Source of the DNA: Nitrospira sp.
GTDB taxonomy: Bacteria > Nitrospirota > Nitrospiria > Nitrospirales > Nitrospiraceae
Length of the DNA stretch: 43,650 nucleotides
Reading direction: 5' to 3'
Assembly: GCA_016873455.1 (NCBI GenBank)
Contig: VGXE01000012.1
Location: forward strand, 1 to 43,650
Of the stretch, positions 23,593 to 34,322 are shown one piece after another (position 1 is the stretch's first letter; every line of letters starts with the position of its first letter). A program made the position numbers and the translations under genes. The notes beneath the pieces were generated by a model. The model did not search any database and was not told the origin of the DNA. It saw nothing but the letters and a program-made list of their open reading frames with translations.

Positions 23593-25242
23593 TCACTTTT
23601 TCGCCAAGAGTTTATATTCGATGCTGTCGGCCAACGCCTGCCACGTCGCTTCGATAATGTTCTCCGAGACCCCGACCGTTCCCCACTTATCCTTGTGATC
23701 GCCCGATTCGATCAAGACGCGAACTTTTGATCCTGTGCCTTGATTCGCCGCCAAGACCCGCACCTTGTAGTCGAGCAATTTCACTTCCGCGAGTTGGGGG
23801 TAGAATTTTTCCAACGACTTGCGCAGCGCATGGTCCAACGCACTGACCGGCCCGGCTCCAACGGCCGCCGTATGTTCCACCACGTCGCCGACCTTGATCA
23901 TCACCGTCGCCTCTGAAAACGGGGCGCCGTCGTCCTGCTTCTTTTCGACGATGACCCGAAATCCCAACAACTGAAACGAGGGCTTGTGGCTTCCCATGGC
24001 CTTCCGCATGAGCAGTTCGAATGAGCCTTCCGCGCCCTCGAACTGATAGCCTTGGCTTTCCCGGTCCTTGAGGGTGTTGATTAACTCATGGACCTTGGAG
24101 TGATCCTTCGACAGCTTGATGCCGAAGGCCTCGATCTTGTCCAGGAGGCCGCTGCGGCCCGCGTAGTCAGAAACTAACACCCGCTGCCGATTACCCACGT
24201 GGGTTGGATTGATATGTTCGTAGGTCACCGGATTCTTGAGGACCGCATGGATATGCACCCCGCCCTTGTGCGCAAAGGCTGAATCACCGACGTAGGGCTG
24301 GTGCTTGTTGGGCATCAGATTGGCGATCTCGGTGACAAACCCCGAGACTTCCTTCAAGCGGCTCAGCCGATCCGTCAGCGCCGGCCGTTTCATCTTCAAT
24401 TCCAAATTAGGAACGATCGAACAGAGATTGGCGTTGCCGCACCGCTCCCCGATGCCGTTGATCGTCCCTTGCACCTGCACAATCCCCGTTTCGATCGCCA
24501 CCAGTGAGTTCGCCACCGCCATGTCGCAATCGTTGTGCGCATGGATGCCCAACGGCACGGGACATTCTTGGCGGACAACCCCGCAGATCTCCCGGATTTC
24601 CCACGGCATGGTTCCACCGTTGGTGTCGCAGAGAATCACCCGCTCCGCCCCGGCTTCCACCGCTTTTCTGATGGTGTTGAGGGCGTACTCGGGATTCGTC
24701 TTGTACCCGTCGAAAAAATGCTCCGCATCATAGAACACCCGGCGTCCCTTGCTCTTGAGATACGCGACGGAATCGCCGATCAATTCCAGATTCTTGGCCA
24801 GGGAGATGCCGAGCGCGTCGGTCACGTGCAACGACCAGGTCTTCCCAAAGAGGGTAATCGTCTTGGTTTCTGCGGCAATCAGCGCTTGGAGATTGGGGTC
24901 CTCACGCACGGAGTGGCTGGCCTTCCTTGTCGAACCAAAGGCAATGACGGTCGCATGCTTCAACGGAACCGTTTTGATCATCCGGAAGAATTCGATGTCC
25001 TTTGGATTGGCACCAGGCCACCCGCCCTCGATGAAATGGACGCCGAGCTCATCAAGCTTTTGCGCAACACGGACCTTGTCTTCTGCCGAAAAGCTGACAT
25101 CTTCCGCCTGCGCGCCGTCGCGGAGCGTTGTGTCATAGATTTCCAACTTCGCCGCCTGATCGGCGGATGGTCTGACGACAGAAACCGGAGCCCGTTCACG
25201 GGCAGCGCGGGAAGTACGCGATTGTTTGGTCTTTCTAGCCAT
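23593..25242 (-). CDS. cimA: Citramalate synthase
   Basis: Condenses acetyl-CoA and pyruvate to (R)-citramalate, the first step of the threonine-independent isoleucine route. The 549-aa protein has the LeuA-family barrel: IYDTTLRDGAQAEDVSFSAE (metal Asp), FIEGGWPGANPKD, and GIHAHNDCDMAVANS with the HxH metal ligands. Then comes INGIGERCGNANL and the C-terminal regulatory domain (residues about 400-549). The GGWPGANPKD segment and length match the CimA (not LeuA) group. It lies downstream of lysC, separated by an hsdR remnant. Confidence 0.9.
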   Translation of the reverse strand: MARKTKQSRTSRAARERAPVSVVRPSADQAAKLEIYDTTLRDGAQAEDVSFSAEDKVRVAQKLDELGVHFIEGGWPGANPKDIEFFRMIKTVPLKHATVIAFGSTRKASHSVREDPNLQALIAAETKTITLFGKTWSLHVTDALGISLAKNLELIGDSVAYLKSKGRRVFYDAEHFFDGYKTNPEYALNTIRKAVEAGAERVILCDTNGGTMPWEIREICGVVRQECPVPLGIHAHNDCDMAVANSLVAIETGIVQVQGTINGIGERCGNANLCSIVPNLELKMKRPALTDRLSRLKEVSGFVTEIANLMPNKHQPYVGDSAFAHKGGVHIHAVLKNPVTYEHINPTHVGNRQRVLVSDYAGRSGLLDKIEAFGIKLSKDHSKVHELINTLKDRESQGYQFEGAEGSFELLMRKAMGSHKPSFQLLGFRVIVEKKQDDGAPFSEATVMIKVGDVVEHTAAVGAGPVSALDHALRKSLEKFYPQLAEVKLLDYKVRVLAANQGTGSKVRVLIESGDHKDKWGTVGVSENIIEATWQALADSIEYKLLAKK

Positions 25243-25284
25243 GGGGAGAAAGGGTACCAGGAGAGGGGCTCCCCTGTCGAGCCG

Positions 25285-25458
25285 TCAAAGGTCTAGGGCT
25301 TCCCGGTCGGGCCGTCGCCTGACTTTCTCGCCGACCGGGACGATGCGGCCGTCGGTGAAGGTCTTCTGTTCCGTGAACGAGTGCGGATCGTTGTCCCATC
25401 CCGATTGGACGAGTTTCGGAAGCACATATTTGCGGCAGGTGTCGGCTTCTGTGATCAT
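25285..25458 (-). pseudogene. hsdR: Remnant of type I restriction subunit HsdR (N-terminal 50 residues)
   Basis: A 57-codon minus frame starting at ATG 25458 reads MITEADTCRKYVLPKLVQSG, then SFTEQKTFTDGRIVPVGEKV and RRRPDREALDL before TGA. This matches the very start of HsdR subunits of type I restriction enzymes, which are about 800-1000 aa. Everything after residue 50, including nuclease and helicase domains, is gone. No hsdM or hsdS is in the window. It sits between lysC and cimA. Confidence 0.8.
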
Positions 25459-25533
25459 GCCTCGCCAACCAAAGGATAGGCCTTGAAGCGCTGAAGCTTA
25501 CCCCTTTCCTGTAGAGAAATCACTCTGAGGCTC

Positions 25534-25618
25534 AGTAATGGGCGGCAAAGACGGTCGGTTGATGGGATGGGAGCTTGAAGGATCGGACGGGGGGAGAAGA
25601 GATTCCGGCCCCATTACT
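25534..25618. repeat. 9-bp inverted repeat in the lysC-cimA interval
   Basis: AGTAATGGG at 25534-25542 and CCCATTACT at 25610-25618, 67 bp apart. This part (25459-25665) holds no gene I can support. Confidence 0.35.
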
Positions 25619-25665
25619 CACGAAGCGCGAGGTGCTTGTGAGTGTCAGGCCTTGGCCGGACCGTT

Positions 25666-26898
25666 TCAGGATTGCACTTGATCAAGACCGAACGCCGAAT
25701 GTAGGGAGCGCATCGCGAGCTCAAGGTACTTTTCGTCGACCACGCAGGAGATTTTGATCTCGGAGGTGCTGATCATCATGATGTTGATCCCCTCGCGCGC
25801 GAGCACCTCGAACATCTTGGCCGCCACGCCCGAATGGGATCGCATCCCCACCCCGATGAGCGAGACTTTGGCGATCGCCTCGGTCACGGCCACCGACTTG
25901 GCCTCAATATCCTTGGCCACGGCTTGGATGATCGGCACGGCCTTTTTCAGGTCGGCTTTGGGGACCGTGAAGGAGAGATCCGTCGCGGCGGTCTGGCTGA
26001 TATTCTGAATGATCATGTCCACATTGATGTGGGCCTCCGCCACGGTGCCGAAAATCCGCGCGGCGACTCCCGGCTTGTCCGGCACGCCGACGATCGTGAT
26101 CTTCGCCTGATTGCGGTCTCCAGTGACTCCGGCGACCGCCGCCGCTTCCATATCCGTATCTTCTTTCGTCACGAGGGTTCCCTTCCCTTCTTTGAAGCTC
26201 GAGTTCACCTCCACCGGCACGTTGAATTTGGCGGCGAACTCCACCGACCTGGTCTGGAGGACTTTGGCGCCCAGGCTGGCCATTTCGAGCATCTCTTCGT
26301 AGGAGATCCTGTCAATGCGTCTCGCCGCCGGCACGATATTCGGGTCCGCCGTGTAGACGCCATCGACGTCGGTGTAGATGATGCACCGGTCGGCCTTCAA
26401 CGCCGCGGCCAGCGCCACAGCGGACAAGTCAGACCCACCGCGCCCCAACGTCGTCACATCGGACTGCTCGTTGATGCCCTGAAAGCCCGCCACGACTGGA
26501 ACAATCCCTTCCTCCAGCGCCTCGCGAATTCGATCGGCCGTAACCCGCGCGATGCGCGCGTTGGTATGGGCGCTGTCGGTGATGATGCCGACTTGCCGGC
26601 CCGTATAGGACCGCGCATTGATCCCCCGCCCACGGAGCTCCATGGCCAGCAGCGCGATGGTGACTCGCTCGCCGGTGGAGAGCAGCATGTCCATTTCCCG
26701 CTCGTCCGGAGTCGGCGTGGCTTGCTGGGCCAGCTTGATCAGACGGTCCGTTTCGCCGCTCATCGCGGACAGCACCACAACGGTCCGAGACCCCTCCTGT
26801 AGCGTCCGCGCCACCCGGTCCGCGACCCGGTGAATCCGCTCTATTGATCCGACGGACGTCCCGCCGTATTTCTGGACGATCAAGGCCACCGATTTCAC
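25666..26898 (-). CDS. lysC: Aspartate kinase
   Basis: Phosphorylates L-aspartate, the committed step for lysine, threonine and methionine. The 410-aa enzyme has the N-terminal kinase signature [32 protein letters not shown], and [15 protein letters not shown]. Two ACT domains follow (from about residue 265): [18 protein letters not shown] and [20 protein letters not shown], the usual site of feedback by lysine and threonine. GTG 26898 overlaps the stop of the ApgM-like gene (GTGA); GTG 26889 is an alternative start. Confidence 0.95.
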   Translation of the reverse strand: MKSVALIVQKYGGTSVGSIERIHRVADRVARTLQEGSRTVVVLSAMSGETDRLIKLAQQATPTPDEREMDMLLSTGERVTIALLAMELRGRGINARSYTGRQVGIITDSAHTNARIARVTADRIREALEEGIVPVVAGFQGINEQSDVTTLGRGGSDLSAVALAAALKADRCIIYTDVDGVYTADPNIVPAARRIDRISYEEMLEMASLGAKVLQTRSVEFAAKFNVPVEVNSSFKEGKGTLVTKEDTDMEAAAVAGVTGDRNQAKITIVGVPDKPGVAARIFGTVAEAHINVDMIIQNISQTAATDLSFTVPKADLKKAVPIIQAVAKDIEAKSVAVTEAIAKVSLIGVGMRSHSGVAAKMFEVLAREGINIMMISTSEIKISCVVDEKYLELAMRSLHSAFGLDQVQS

Positions 26899-28103
26899 CC
26901 GTTCGCAAAGAGGCGGTTGATGAATTTGGTGGCGTCACGAGGCGGAAGGTTCGAGGCCTGCGCGTCGGACTCCGTGAACCGCCGACCGGCGGCTACAGAA
27001 CCCTGTTTACCGCCTTCTCCAAACGCATAGATGGGCAACCCCTCCGCTTTGCCATGATCACTCACCACCAAATACCGATACGGCCCCTGTTTGGCCAATC
27101 CCTCGATCAATGGTCCGACCAAATCTCGATCGAACGCCTCGATGCCTCGCACCTTCGCGTTCATGTCGGCGCTGTGGATCACGTCGTCCGTCAGGCCCGC
27201 ATGCACGTAGATGAAGTCTTTCTTGGCGCATTCCGCCAGCGCCGCGTCCGCCTTCGCGCGGAGGTCTCCACCGGCCAACCGATCGGGGTCCACTGCGTCA
27301 AGTCCCGCACAGATGCCGATGCCGCGTGGCACATCGCTCGTCGCCACCACCGTGCCCTTGATCCGGTACTTTTCCGGCAGGCTCGGCCACATCACGGCCC
27401 GGCCTTCGCCCCAGAGCCAAACGCAGTTCGCAGGTTTTTTCCCCGCCGCCATGCGCTCATCATTGACGGGATGATCACGCAGAATCAAATGCGAGGCATC
27501 CATCAGCTTTCGCAGAATATCCGCCCCGTCCCCTTTGGGCAACGCATCCGTAATAGCCCGGCCAAGCACCGTCCGCGGATCGGCGCAGAGGGCTCTCGGT
27601 TTTCCATTCACCCACACCATGAGATGACGATGGCCGGTTCCGGGGAAAAATTGGATGGTCTCGGACCCGAGCTGTTCATTGATGGCCTCGATCAATTCCC
27701 GCGCGTCTTCGGTCTCGATCAAGCCTCCCGTCGCATCGTCCATGACGACATGCGGGCCCAATTTCTTGATGTCGCCGCCGGGCTTTCCACCTTCTGGTTT
27801 CAGGGTGACCATGGTGCAGCGATACACCACGTCATGTTCCGTCACGGACACTCCTAGGCTCGCCGCTTCGAGCGGGCCTGGACCTTGGTAGTACTTTTTG
27901 GGGTCATATCCGAGGATCGCCGTGCCGCTCAAGCCGCTGCCGTGCATCACACGGTCGGAGGGAATCACGAGCTGGCCGAGTTCTCCGGCCTGCGCCAGAC
28001 GGTCGAGATGCGGAGTGACCGAGGCTTGGAGCGGAGTGCGCCCGCCGAGTTCTTGCCGGGGTTGATCGGCCATTCCGCCGGCATGCACGATCACGTATTT
28101 CAT
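26895..28103 (-). CDS. ApgM-like protein of the alkaline phosphatase superfamily; candidate homoserine kinase, altered active site
   Basis: Related to archaeal-type cofactor-independent phosphoglycerate mutase (ApgM), 402 aa. A clade of this family in threonine operons has been proposed to be homoserine kinase (TIGR02535). It sits between thrC and lysC with no thrB in view. The family framework is present: [49 protein letters not shown]. But key positions differ from what I know of the family. The N-terminal DGMAD metal motif is GGMAD ([12 protein letters not shown]). The Ser-Asp catalytic pair reads [11 protein letters not shown]. The VHxExxDExGH motif reads [11 protein letters not shown]. 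The enzyme may use another chemistry or be inactive. ATG 28103 begins the conserved MKYVIV. Confidence 0.75.
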   Translation of the reverse strand: MKYVIVHAGGMADQPRQELGGRTPLQASVTPHLDRLAQAGELGQLVIPSDRVMHGSGLSGTAILGYDPKKYYQGPGPLEAASLGVSVTEHDVVYRCTMVTLKPEGGKPGGDIKKLGPHVVMDDATGGLIETEDARELIEAINEQLGSETIQFFPGTGHRHLMVWVNGKPRALCADPRTVLGRAITDALPKGDGADILRKLMDASHLILRDHPVNDERMAAGKKPANCVWLWGEGRAVMWPSLPEKYRIKGTVVATSDVPRGIGICAGLDAVDPDRLAGGDLRAKADAALAECAKKDFIYVHAGLTDDVIHSADMNAKVRGIEAFDRDLVGPLIEGLAKQGPYRYLVVSDHGKAEGLPIYAFGEGGKQGSVAAGRRFTESDAQASNLPPRDATKFINRLFANG

Positions 28104-28119
28104 CTGGACTGCACCACGC

Positions 28120-29178
28120 TCATATCTGCAACAGCCGGGCGACATCCTCGCGTGTCGCCTTGACGGTTAGGGGAGGTTTCGACACACCGATGGCGGTATC
28201 GGCGTCTTTTAGGCCATGCCCGGTCAGCGTGCACACCACGGTGTCGCCTTCCCGCAACGCACCCGCCCGATGCAATTTCGCCACGCCCGCAACTGATGCG
28301 GCGGACGCCGGTTCGCAAAACACGCCTTCCGCCGCCGCCACAGCCGCATAGGCCTGAAGAATTTCCTCATCCGTCACCATGTCGATGGCGCCGGAAGATT
28401 CTTGGACCGCGGTCACAGCCGAGGACCAGCTGGCCGGATTGCCGATCCGAATCGCCGTAGCCACGGTGTGCGGCTGCTCGACGACCCGGCCCAGCACGAT
28501 CGGAGCCGCCCCCGCCGCTTGAAATCCCATCATGCGGGGCAGCTTGGCAATTTGATTGGCCTGGCGATATTCGCGGTAGCCCTTCCAGTAGGCCGTGATG
28601 TTCCCGGCGTTGCCGACCGGCAGCACATGGAGGTTCGGAGCCTCACCGAGCTGATCGCAGACCTCGAATGCGGCGGTCTTCTGCCCCTCGATACGGAAAG
28701 GATTCAAGGAATTCACCAACTCGATGTGATGGGCGGCTGAGAGATCCTTGACCAGCGTCAAGGCTTGATCGAAATTCCCTTCGATTTGAATCACCGTCGC
28801 CTGGTGCATCATCGCTTGGGAAAGTTTCCCCATCGCGATTTTCCCGGCCGGGATCAAGACGTAGACGGCCAGCCCTGCGCGGGCCCCATAGGCGGCCGCC
28901 GACGCGGACGTATTGCCGGTGGAGGCGCACATGACGGCTCGCGCGCCGTGTTCGGCCGCTTTCGATATGGCCATCGTCATGCCGCGGTCTTTGAAGGAGC
29001 CGGTGGGATTCATCCCCTCGAACTTGAGATACAGATCGATGCCCGGCGCAATCGCCTTGGCCAGCCGCGCGGCGCGAATCAGCGGCGTATTGCCCTCCGC
29101 CAAACTGATGATCGGCGTCTTCTCCGACACCGGAAGAAACTTCCGATACTCCTCGATGATGCCGCGCCAGCGATTCAT
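28120..29178 (-). CDS. thrC: Threonine synthase
   Basis: PLP enzyme that converts O-phosphohomoserine to threonine. The 352-aa protein is of the short, class II-like type. [15 protein letters not shown] carries the PLP lysine Lys63; [19 protein letters not shown] is the phosphate/Asn motif, followed by [17 protein letters not shown] and [16 protein letters not shown]. It lies 15 bp after hom and 16 bp before the ApgM-like gene, clearly one operon. Confidence 0.95.
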   Translation of the reverse strand: MNRWRGIIEEYRKFLPVSEKTPIISLAEGNTPLIRAARLAKAIAPGIDLYLKFEGMNPTGSFKDRGMTMAISKAAEHGARAVMCASTGNTSASAAAYGARAGLAVYVLIPAGKIAMGKLSQAMMHQATVIQIEGNFDQALTLVKDLSAAHHIELVNSLNPFRIEGQKTAAFEVCDQLGEAPNLHVLPVGNAGNITAYWKGYREYRQANQIAKLPRMMGFQAAGAAPIVLGRVVEQPHTVATAIRIGNPASWSSAVTAVQESSGAIDMVTDEEILQAYAAVAAAEGVFCEPASAASVAGVAKLHRAGALREGDTVVCTLTGHGLKDADTAIGVSKPPLTVKATREDVARLLQI

Positions 29179-29193
29179 CCGATCACTCGCCTG

Positions 29194-30507
29194 TCACTCG
29201 TCTCTGCCTTCTACCCGAATCAGGATCGCCGGTTCGGACACGAAGGGTTTGCGGTTGATCTCGCGAAGCGCGGTCTGCACGTCGCGCTCTCGGGCCATAT
29301 GCGTCTTGATGACCACCGGCACGGTTTGCCCTTCCCGGCGTCCCTGCTGCAGCATCGATGAGATACTGATTCCGCAGCGGCCCAGCTCACCAGCGATTTG
29401 CGCCAACACGCCAGGACGGTCTACCACCATGAACCGCAGATAGTAGAGCGAACTGATCTCTTCCATCGGTTTCATGCGCAGCGGCCGCCGCTGGTCCTGT
29501 TGGAACGACGCGGGAGGCACACGTCCCACCGCGCTCTTGAGCAGATTCCGTCCGATGGCGATCACGTCGCTCACCACGGCGCTTCCGGTCGGCATCGAGC
29601 CGGCCCCCCGGCCATAGAGCACCACGTCCCCAACCGCATCGCCAACCAACTGGATCGCGTTGTAGACCCCCTCAACTTGCGCGAGAGGGGAGCGCGAGGA
29701 CAACATCGTGGGGTGCACTCGGGCTTCTACTTCACCGTCCACGAGCTTGGCAATGCCCAACAGCTTGATGGTAAAGCCGAACTCTTTCGCATAGGCGATG
29801 TCGGTCGGCGTGATGTGGGTGATGCCTTCCGTGTAGATCTCTTTGAAATTCACGGGCGTGCCATAGGCAAGGCTGACCAGAATCGCAAGCTTGTGCGCCG
29901 AATCGATGCCCCCCACGTCGAAGGCGGGGTCCGCCTCGGCATACCCGGCTTGCTGCGCGTCTTTGAGCACGGCCTCGAAACCATGGCCGTCATGTGTCAT
30001 CCGCGACAGAATGTAATTCGATGTGCCGTTGATAATGCCGTAAATGGATTGGAGCGTATTACCCGCCAAGCCTTCCGTCAGCGCCCGAATGACGGGGATA
30101 CCCCCGCCCACACTGGCCTCGAATCCCACATCCACGCCCTTGCGCGACGCGGCCTCGAAAATCTCTTCGCCGTGGAGTGCTAACAGCGCCTTGTTGGCCG
30201 TGACCACGTGTTTGCCGGCGCCGATCGCCTCGAGGATAACCCGTTTGGCGATGTCGTAGCCGCCGATCAACTCGATGACGATATCGATAGCGGGATCGTT
30301 GAGCACCTGCTTCGCGTCGGTCGTCAACACACCGGGAGGAAGTGACAGGCCGCGGTCTCGTGTGATGTCGAGGTCCGCGATGCGGACCAGCTCGACCGGC
30401 ACCCCAACACGGCGGCGGATGAGCGCAGCATTGTCGAGCAGCACTTTCGCCGTTCCGGCGCCCACTGTGCCGAATCCGATGATGCCGACTCCGATACGGG
30501 ATGTCAT
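29194..30507 (-). CDS. hom: Homoserine dehydrogenase
   Basis: Reduces aspartate semialdehyde to homoserine. The 437-aa protein starts with the NAD(P)-binding motif [16 protein letters not shown]. Catalytic-domain signatures are [41 protein letters not shown] and [22 protein letters not shown]-terminal ACT domain (from about residue 350, [16 protein letters not shown]) probably senses threonine. Its start overlaps the aminotransferase stop by four bases. Confidence 0.95.
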   Translation of the reverse strand: MTSRIGVGIIGFGTVGAGTAKVLLDNAALIRRRVGVPVELVRIADLDITRDRGLSLPPGVLTTDAKQVLNDPAIDIVIELIGGYDIAKRVILEAIGAGKHVVTANKALLALHGEEIFEAASRKGVDVGFEASVGGGIPVIRALTEGLAGNTLQSIYGIINGTSNYILSRMTHDGHGFEAVLKDAQQAGYAEADPAFDVGGIDSAHKLAILVSLAYGTPVNFKEIYTEGITHITPTDIAYAKEFGFTIKLLGIAKLVDGEVEARVHPTMLSSRSPLAQVEGVYNAIQLVGDAVGDVVLYGRGAGSMPTGSAVVSDVIAIGRNLLKSAVGRVPPASFQQDQRRPLRMKPMEEISSLYYLRFMVVDRPGVLAQIAGELGRCGISISSMLQQGRREGQTVPVVIKTHMARERDVQTALREINRKPFVSEPAILIRVEGRDE

Positions 30508-31700
30508 TCTTCGGCTCCGTCGAGCTTCAGCGCTTTCCGGATGCCTCTGACGGCCTGGCGAGTGCGATGTTCGTTCTCCACCAGCCCGAAGCGCACATAT
30601 TCATCGCCGCCTTCGCCAAAACCGATCCCCGGCGACACCGCGACTTTCGCTTCCTTGAGGAGCAGCTTTGAGAATTCCAGCGAACCCATGTGGCGATACG
30701 GCAGGGGGATGCGGGCCCACACGAACATCGTGGCCAATGGTTTGGCCACGTTCCACCCGATGCGGTTCAGCCCGCCGACCAGCACATCACGCCGTTTCTG
30801 ATAGCGCAGGACCGTCTCCTTGACACAGTCCTGCGGCCCGTTGAGCGCAATAACGCTGGCGATCTGAACCGGTTGGAAGATCCCATAGTCGAGATAGCTC
30901 TTGATCTTCGCCAGCGCCCCCACCACCTCGCGGTTGCCCACACAGAACCCCACGCGCCATCCCGGCATGTTGTAGGCCTTGGAGAGGGTGTAGAACTCCA
31001 CCCCGATGTCTTTTGCACCGGGGACTTGAAGAAAACTCGGCGCCTTGTACCCATCGAATACCAGGTCGGCATAGGCCAGATCGTGAATGACGATGACGTT
31101 GTGTTCCTTGGCAAAAGCGACGATCTTTTTGAAGAATCCCAGATCCACGACGGCCGTCGTGGGATTGTGCGGGAAATTGATGACGAGGATCTTCGGCCGC
31201 GGAAACGTCTGGCGGTAGACTCGTGTGAGATCTTCAAAAAAATCGCTGTCCTGACGCAGTTCGATCCCACGAACCTCGCCGCCCGCAATGATGAAACTAT
31301 ACATATGGATCGGGTAGGTCGGAGTCGGCGTCAACACGACGTCGCCGGGACCGATCATGGCCAAGGCTAAATGCGCCAGGCCCTCTTTCGATCCAATCGT
31401 CACGATCGCTTCCGTTTCCGGGTCCAAATCGACGTCGTAGTTGCGTTTGTACCACCCGCAGATCGCATGGCGCAGCTTGGTAATGCCGCGCGACGCGGAG
31501 TAGCGATGATTCTTCCCCTTGCGGGCCGCTTCGATCATCTTGTCGACGATGTGGGACGGCGTCGGCTGGTCGGGATTCCCCATACCGAAATCGATGATGT
31601 CCTCACCACGTTGCCGAGCGTCGAGTTTCAGCGATTGCACCTGCGCGAAGACATACGGAGGGAGTCGTTTGATTCGATAAAACCCGTCACCCAGCCCCAT
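30504..31700 (-). CDS. alaC: AlaC-like PLP aminotransferase
   Basis: Class I/II aminotransferase, 398 aa, very close in pattern to E. coli AlaC (glutamate-pyruvate aminotransferase): [69 protein letters not shown], and [16 protein letters not shown] with PLP lysine Lys241. It heads the hom-thrC operon, so it might also feed aspartate, but that is inference. ATG 31700, with AGGGAG upstream, is the start; the frame stays open to 31919 but this upstream part contains the promoter. Confidence 0.88.
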   Translation of the reverse strand: MGLGDGFYRIKRLPPYVFAQVQSLKLDARQRGEDIIDFGMGNPDQPTPSHIVDKMIEAARKGKNHRYSASRGITKLRHAICGWYKRNYDVDLDPETEAIVTIGSKEGLAHLALAMIGPGDVVLTPTPTYPIHMYSFIIAGGEVRGIELRQDSDFFEDLTRVYRQTFPRPKILVINFPHNPTTAVVDLGFFKKIVAFAKEHNVIVIHDLAYADLVFDGYKAPSFLQVPGAKDIGVEFYTLSKAYNMPGWRVGFCVGNREVVGALAKIKSYLDYGIFQPVQIASVIALNGPQDCVKETVLRYQKRRDVLVGGLNRIGWNVAKPLATMFVWARIPLPYRHMGSLEFSKLLLKEAKVAVSPGIGFGEGGDEYVRFGLVENEHRTRQAVRGIRKALKLDGAEE

Positions 31701-31743
31701 AACCACTCCCTGGCTTGTTTGATAGACGCGAAATGTTGTTCTC

Positions 31744-31777
31744 GGTCCCCTGTCCTGATCGCAGCTCTCCGGGGACC
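31744..31777. other. Leader hairpin upstream of the alaC operon
   Basis: GGTCCCC (31744-31750) and GGGGACC (31771-31777) form a 7-bp stem with a 20-nt loop. It lies in the leader between the predicted transcription start (about 31785) and ATG 31700. No T-run follows, so it is not a standard terminator. Confidence 0.45.
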
Positions 31778-31791
31778 ATCGGGATGGGCCT

Positions 31792-31820
31792 ATTGTAATG
31801 GAGGGCCCTGACCGAGTCAA
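31792..31820 (-). promoter_or_regulatory. Sigma70-type promoter for the alaC-hom-thrC operon
   Basis: On the minus strand: TTGACT (31815-31820), 17-bp spacer, TACAAT (31792-31797). It is the best promoter in the 306-bp divergent interval 31701-32006. Apart from the leader hairpin, nothing else is clear there; a pdxJ promoter is not obvious. Confidence 0.7.
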
Positions 31821-32006
31821 TTTGCCTTGTGATTCTGTGGGGTTCTGAATCCTTGCGCTCAGACACCTTCGCACCTGTTCGGCACACGACCTGACGAGTT
31901 CGACCTTGCTCCCCCTCACGGCTTTCTGCTACTAATAGACCCCAATTCCACATCCTTTCGTTGTCCTGCTTTCCCCGGCACCCAGAGAGAGCTGAAGGGA
32001 GAATCA

Positions 32007-32720
32007 GTGGCCCGGCTTGGTGTCAATATCGATCATGTCGCGACGTTGCGGCAGGCACGGGGAGGGAACGACCCGGACCCCCTCGCAGCGGCCATCCTCG
32101 TCGAACTGGCCGGGGCAGATGGACTGGTCGTCCATCTGCGCGAAGACCGTCGGCACATCCAAGACCGGGACCTCCGGCTCTTGCGCGAAATCACCCGCAC
32201 TAAACTCGATCTGGAAATGGCCGCAGACGACGCCATGGCGAAGATCGCGCTCACGGTGAAACCGGATCTCGTCACGCTGGTCCCCGAAAAACGGCAGGAA
32301 CTCACCACGGAGGGCGGGCTGGACGTTGCCGGCCAGCGCGATCGTATCGAGGGTATCATTACGTTACTGCACAACGGCGGGATTCCCGTCAGCCTCTTCG
32401 TCGAGCCGGATCTCACTCAGATCAAGGCCGCGCACAAAGTGTCCGCGGATTTCGTGGAGCTGCACACGGGCCGCTATGCGAATGCGAGCCGTTCCAAAGA
32501 GGCCGATGCCGAATACGAGGCCATCACCCAGGCGGCGAAGTTCGCGTACAAGCTGGGGATCGGCGTCAATGCGGGCCACGGGTTGAATTACCGCAATGTG
32601 AAGCGCCTAACGCATATTCCTGAAATCGTCGAATACAACATCGGGCATAGCATCATTGCGCGGGCCGTGCTGGTCGGCCTCGAGCAAGCCGTGAAAGAAA
32701 TGAAATCCTTGCTCGGTTAA
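32007..32720 (+). CDS. pdxJ: Pyridoxine 5'-phosphate synthase
   Basis: Joins 1-deoxyxylulose 5-phosphate and 3-amino-2-oxopropyl phosphate to make pyridoxine 5'-phosphate. The 237-aa TIM barrel shows [19 protein letters not shown] at the N-terminus, [29 protein letters not shown] and [12 protein letters not shown], all family hallmarks with the catalytic Glu and His. GTG 32007 follows AAGGGA. It is the first gene of the plus-strand run pdxJ-nnr-tsaE. Confidence 0.96.
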   Translation: MARLGVNIDHVATLRQARGGNDPDPLAAAILVELAGADGLVVHLREDRRHIQDRDLRLLREITRTKLDLEMAADDAMAKIALTVKPDLVTLVPEKRQELTTEGGLDVAGQRDRIEGIITLLHNGGIPVSLFVEPDLTQIKAAHKVSADFVELHTGRYANASRSKEADAEYEAITQAAKFAYKLGIGVNAGHGLNYRNVKRLTHIPEIVEYNIGHSIIARAVLVGLEQAVKEMKSLLG

Positions 32721-32765
32721 CGCTGCCGGCCACTGAGTCTGCCTGTTCACCATCCTCGGTTCACC

Positions 32766-34322
32766 ATGACGAAAATCATCACCGGCACGCAGATGCAGGA
32801 GCTGGATCGCCGCACGATCGGCGAGGCCCGCATCCCTGCAAAGGTGCTGATGGAACGGGCCGGCTCAGGCCTTGTGGCCTGCCTTGAACAGGCCTTCGGT
32901 TCCGCACAGGGAAAGCATGTGATGATCCTCTGCGGGAAGGGCAACAACGGCGGCGATGGGCTTGTCGCGGCCCGGTTACTCCACCGCCGCCGAGCACGGG
33001 TCCAGGTCTTCATGATGTCGCCCGCCTCCGAATTAAGCCGTGACGCCGCCGTGATGTACCGGCAATTCGTCCGCACGGCGGGCAAGTCGGCCGTGCACCT
33101 CTATGCCTCCAAACCCCACATGTCCACGCTGCTCCGTGAAAGCGACCTCATCATCGATGCGCTGTTAGGAACCGGCCTCTCCTCCGATGTCACTGGGCGT
33201 TACGCCGACGCGATCGACAGTATCAATGAGGCGGGACGCCTGGTCGTGGCCGCCGATCTTCCATCGGGTCTCCATGCCGATACCGGTGCTATTCTGGGTC
33301 GAGCCGTCCGAGCCTCACTGACCGTGACATTCGGGCTCCCGAAATTGGGACTCTATCAGTATCATGGGATCGATCTTGCCGGATCGATCAACCTTGTTGA
33401 TATCGGCATTCCTCCAGCCTACATCGAGACCGTCACAAGCCACACAACCCTGATGACACCGGCCTCCGTACGCGCCGCTCTCCCGGCACGCAGGCCCGCG
33501 AGCCACAAAGGGACCTTCGGCCATGCCGGCATTATCGCGGGCTCCGTGGGCAAGACCGGCGCCGCGGCCATGGCCGCCAAGGCCGCGCTTCGCACCGGAG
33601 CCGGTCTCGTCACCGTCGCCGCCCCAGCCGGCGTCAATGACGTGTTGGAATCAAAGCTGCTGGAGGCCATGACCATCCCGATGCCGGACACAAAGGCACG
33701 GACCTTTTCCCGATCGGCACTCGACCGGTTGAAAACCTTCATCGCCGCCCGAACGGCCGTGGCGATTGGCCCCGGACTCTCCACGCATCCGGAAACGGTC
33801 GAATTGGTTCAATCGCTGATGAAAGATCTCGATCGGCCGGCCGTCCTGGATGCCGATGCGCTCAATGCCCTGGCCGGACGCGCCTCGGTGTTGACCGCGT
33901 GCAAGACCCCGCCGATCCTTACGCCTCATCCGGGCGAAATGGCTCGGCTGGAAACCAATGCCACCCCCCAGAGCATCAACGTGGATCGTATCGGCACCGC
34001 CGTTCGGTTTGCACGAGAACGAGGAGCGTTTGTCGTACTGAAAGGCGCCCGGACGGTCGTCGCCAGACCGGATGGAGCCGCAGCGGTTTGTCCGACCGGC
34101 AATCCCGGCATGGCCACGGCTGGTACGGGCGACGTCTTGACGGGAATCATCGTCGGCCTGCTGGCGCAAGGGCTGGCATCCTGGGAAGCCGCCTGCGCGG
34201 GCACCTATCTGCATGGAATGGCCGGAGACCTGGCCGCGGCTGACAAGGGACAAGCAGGACTCATTGCCGGAGATGTGATTGAGCAGATACCCTATGCCCT
34301 CAAGACCTTCCAGCAGGCCTAG
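32766..34322 (+). CDS. nnr: Bifunctional NAD(P)H-hydrate epimerase / ADP-dependent dehydratase
   Basis: Repairs damaged NAD(P)H hydrates. The N-terminal epimerase (NnrE, residues 1-215) shows QMQELDRRTIGE, GKGNNGGDGLVAARLL (about 57-72) and LIIDALLGTGLS. The C-terminal dehydratase (NnrD, about 235-518) shows KGTFGHAGIIAGSVGKTGAA, VLDADALNAL, LTPHPGEMARL and GNPGMATAGTGDVLTGI. The 518-aa fusion is the usual bacterial form. The 3' end overlaps tsaE. Confidence 0.95.
   Translation: MTKIITGTQMQELDRRTIGEARIPAKVLMERAGSGLVACLEQAFGSAQGKHVMILCGKGNNGGDGLVAARLLHRRRARVQVFMMSPASELSRDAAVMYRQFVRTAGKSAVHLYASKPHMSTLLRESDLIIDALLGTGLSSDVTGRYADAIDSINEAGRLVVAADLPSGLHADTGAILGRAVRASLTVTFGLPKLGLYQYHGIDLAGSINLVDIGIPPAYIETVTSHTTLMTPASVRAALPARRPASHKGTFGHAGIIAGSVGKTGAAAMAAKAALRTGAGLVTVAAPAGVNDVLESKLLEAMTIPMPDTKARTFSRSALDRLKTFIAARTAVAIGPGLSTHPETVELVQSLMKDLDRPAVLDADALNALAGRASVLTACKTPPILTPHPGEMARLETNATPQSINVDRIGTAVRFARERGAFVVLKGARTVVARPDGAAAVCPTGNPGMATAGTGDVLTGIIVGLLAQGLASWEAACAGTYLHGMAGDLAAADKGQAGLIAGDVIEQIPYALKTFQQA

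Noticed and set aside
25235-25468. 77-codon minus frame over the hsdR remnant
   Set aside because: Another frame of the same DNA reads clear HsdR sequence; this one has no protein-like pattern.
25834-26802. Plus-strand frame of 322 codons
   Set aside because: Antisense to lysC, which has full motifs; no independent signal.
31701-31919. N-terminal extension of the AlaC-like protein
   Set aside because: The family starts at [11 protein letters not shown]; the upstream part contains the predicted promoter.
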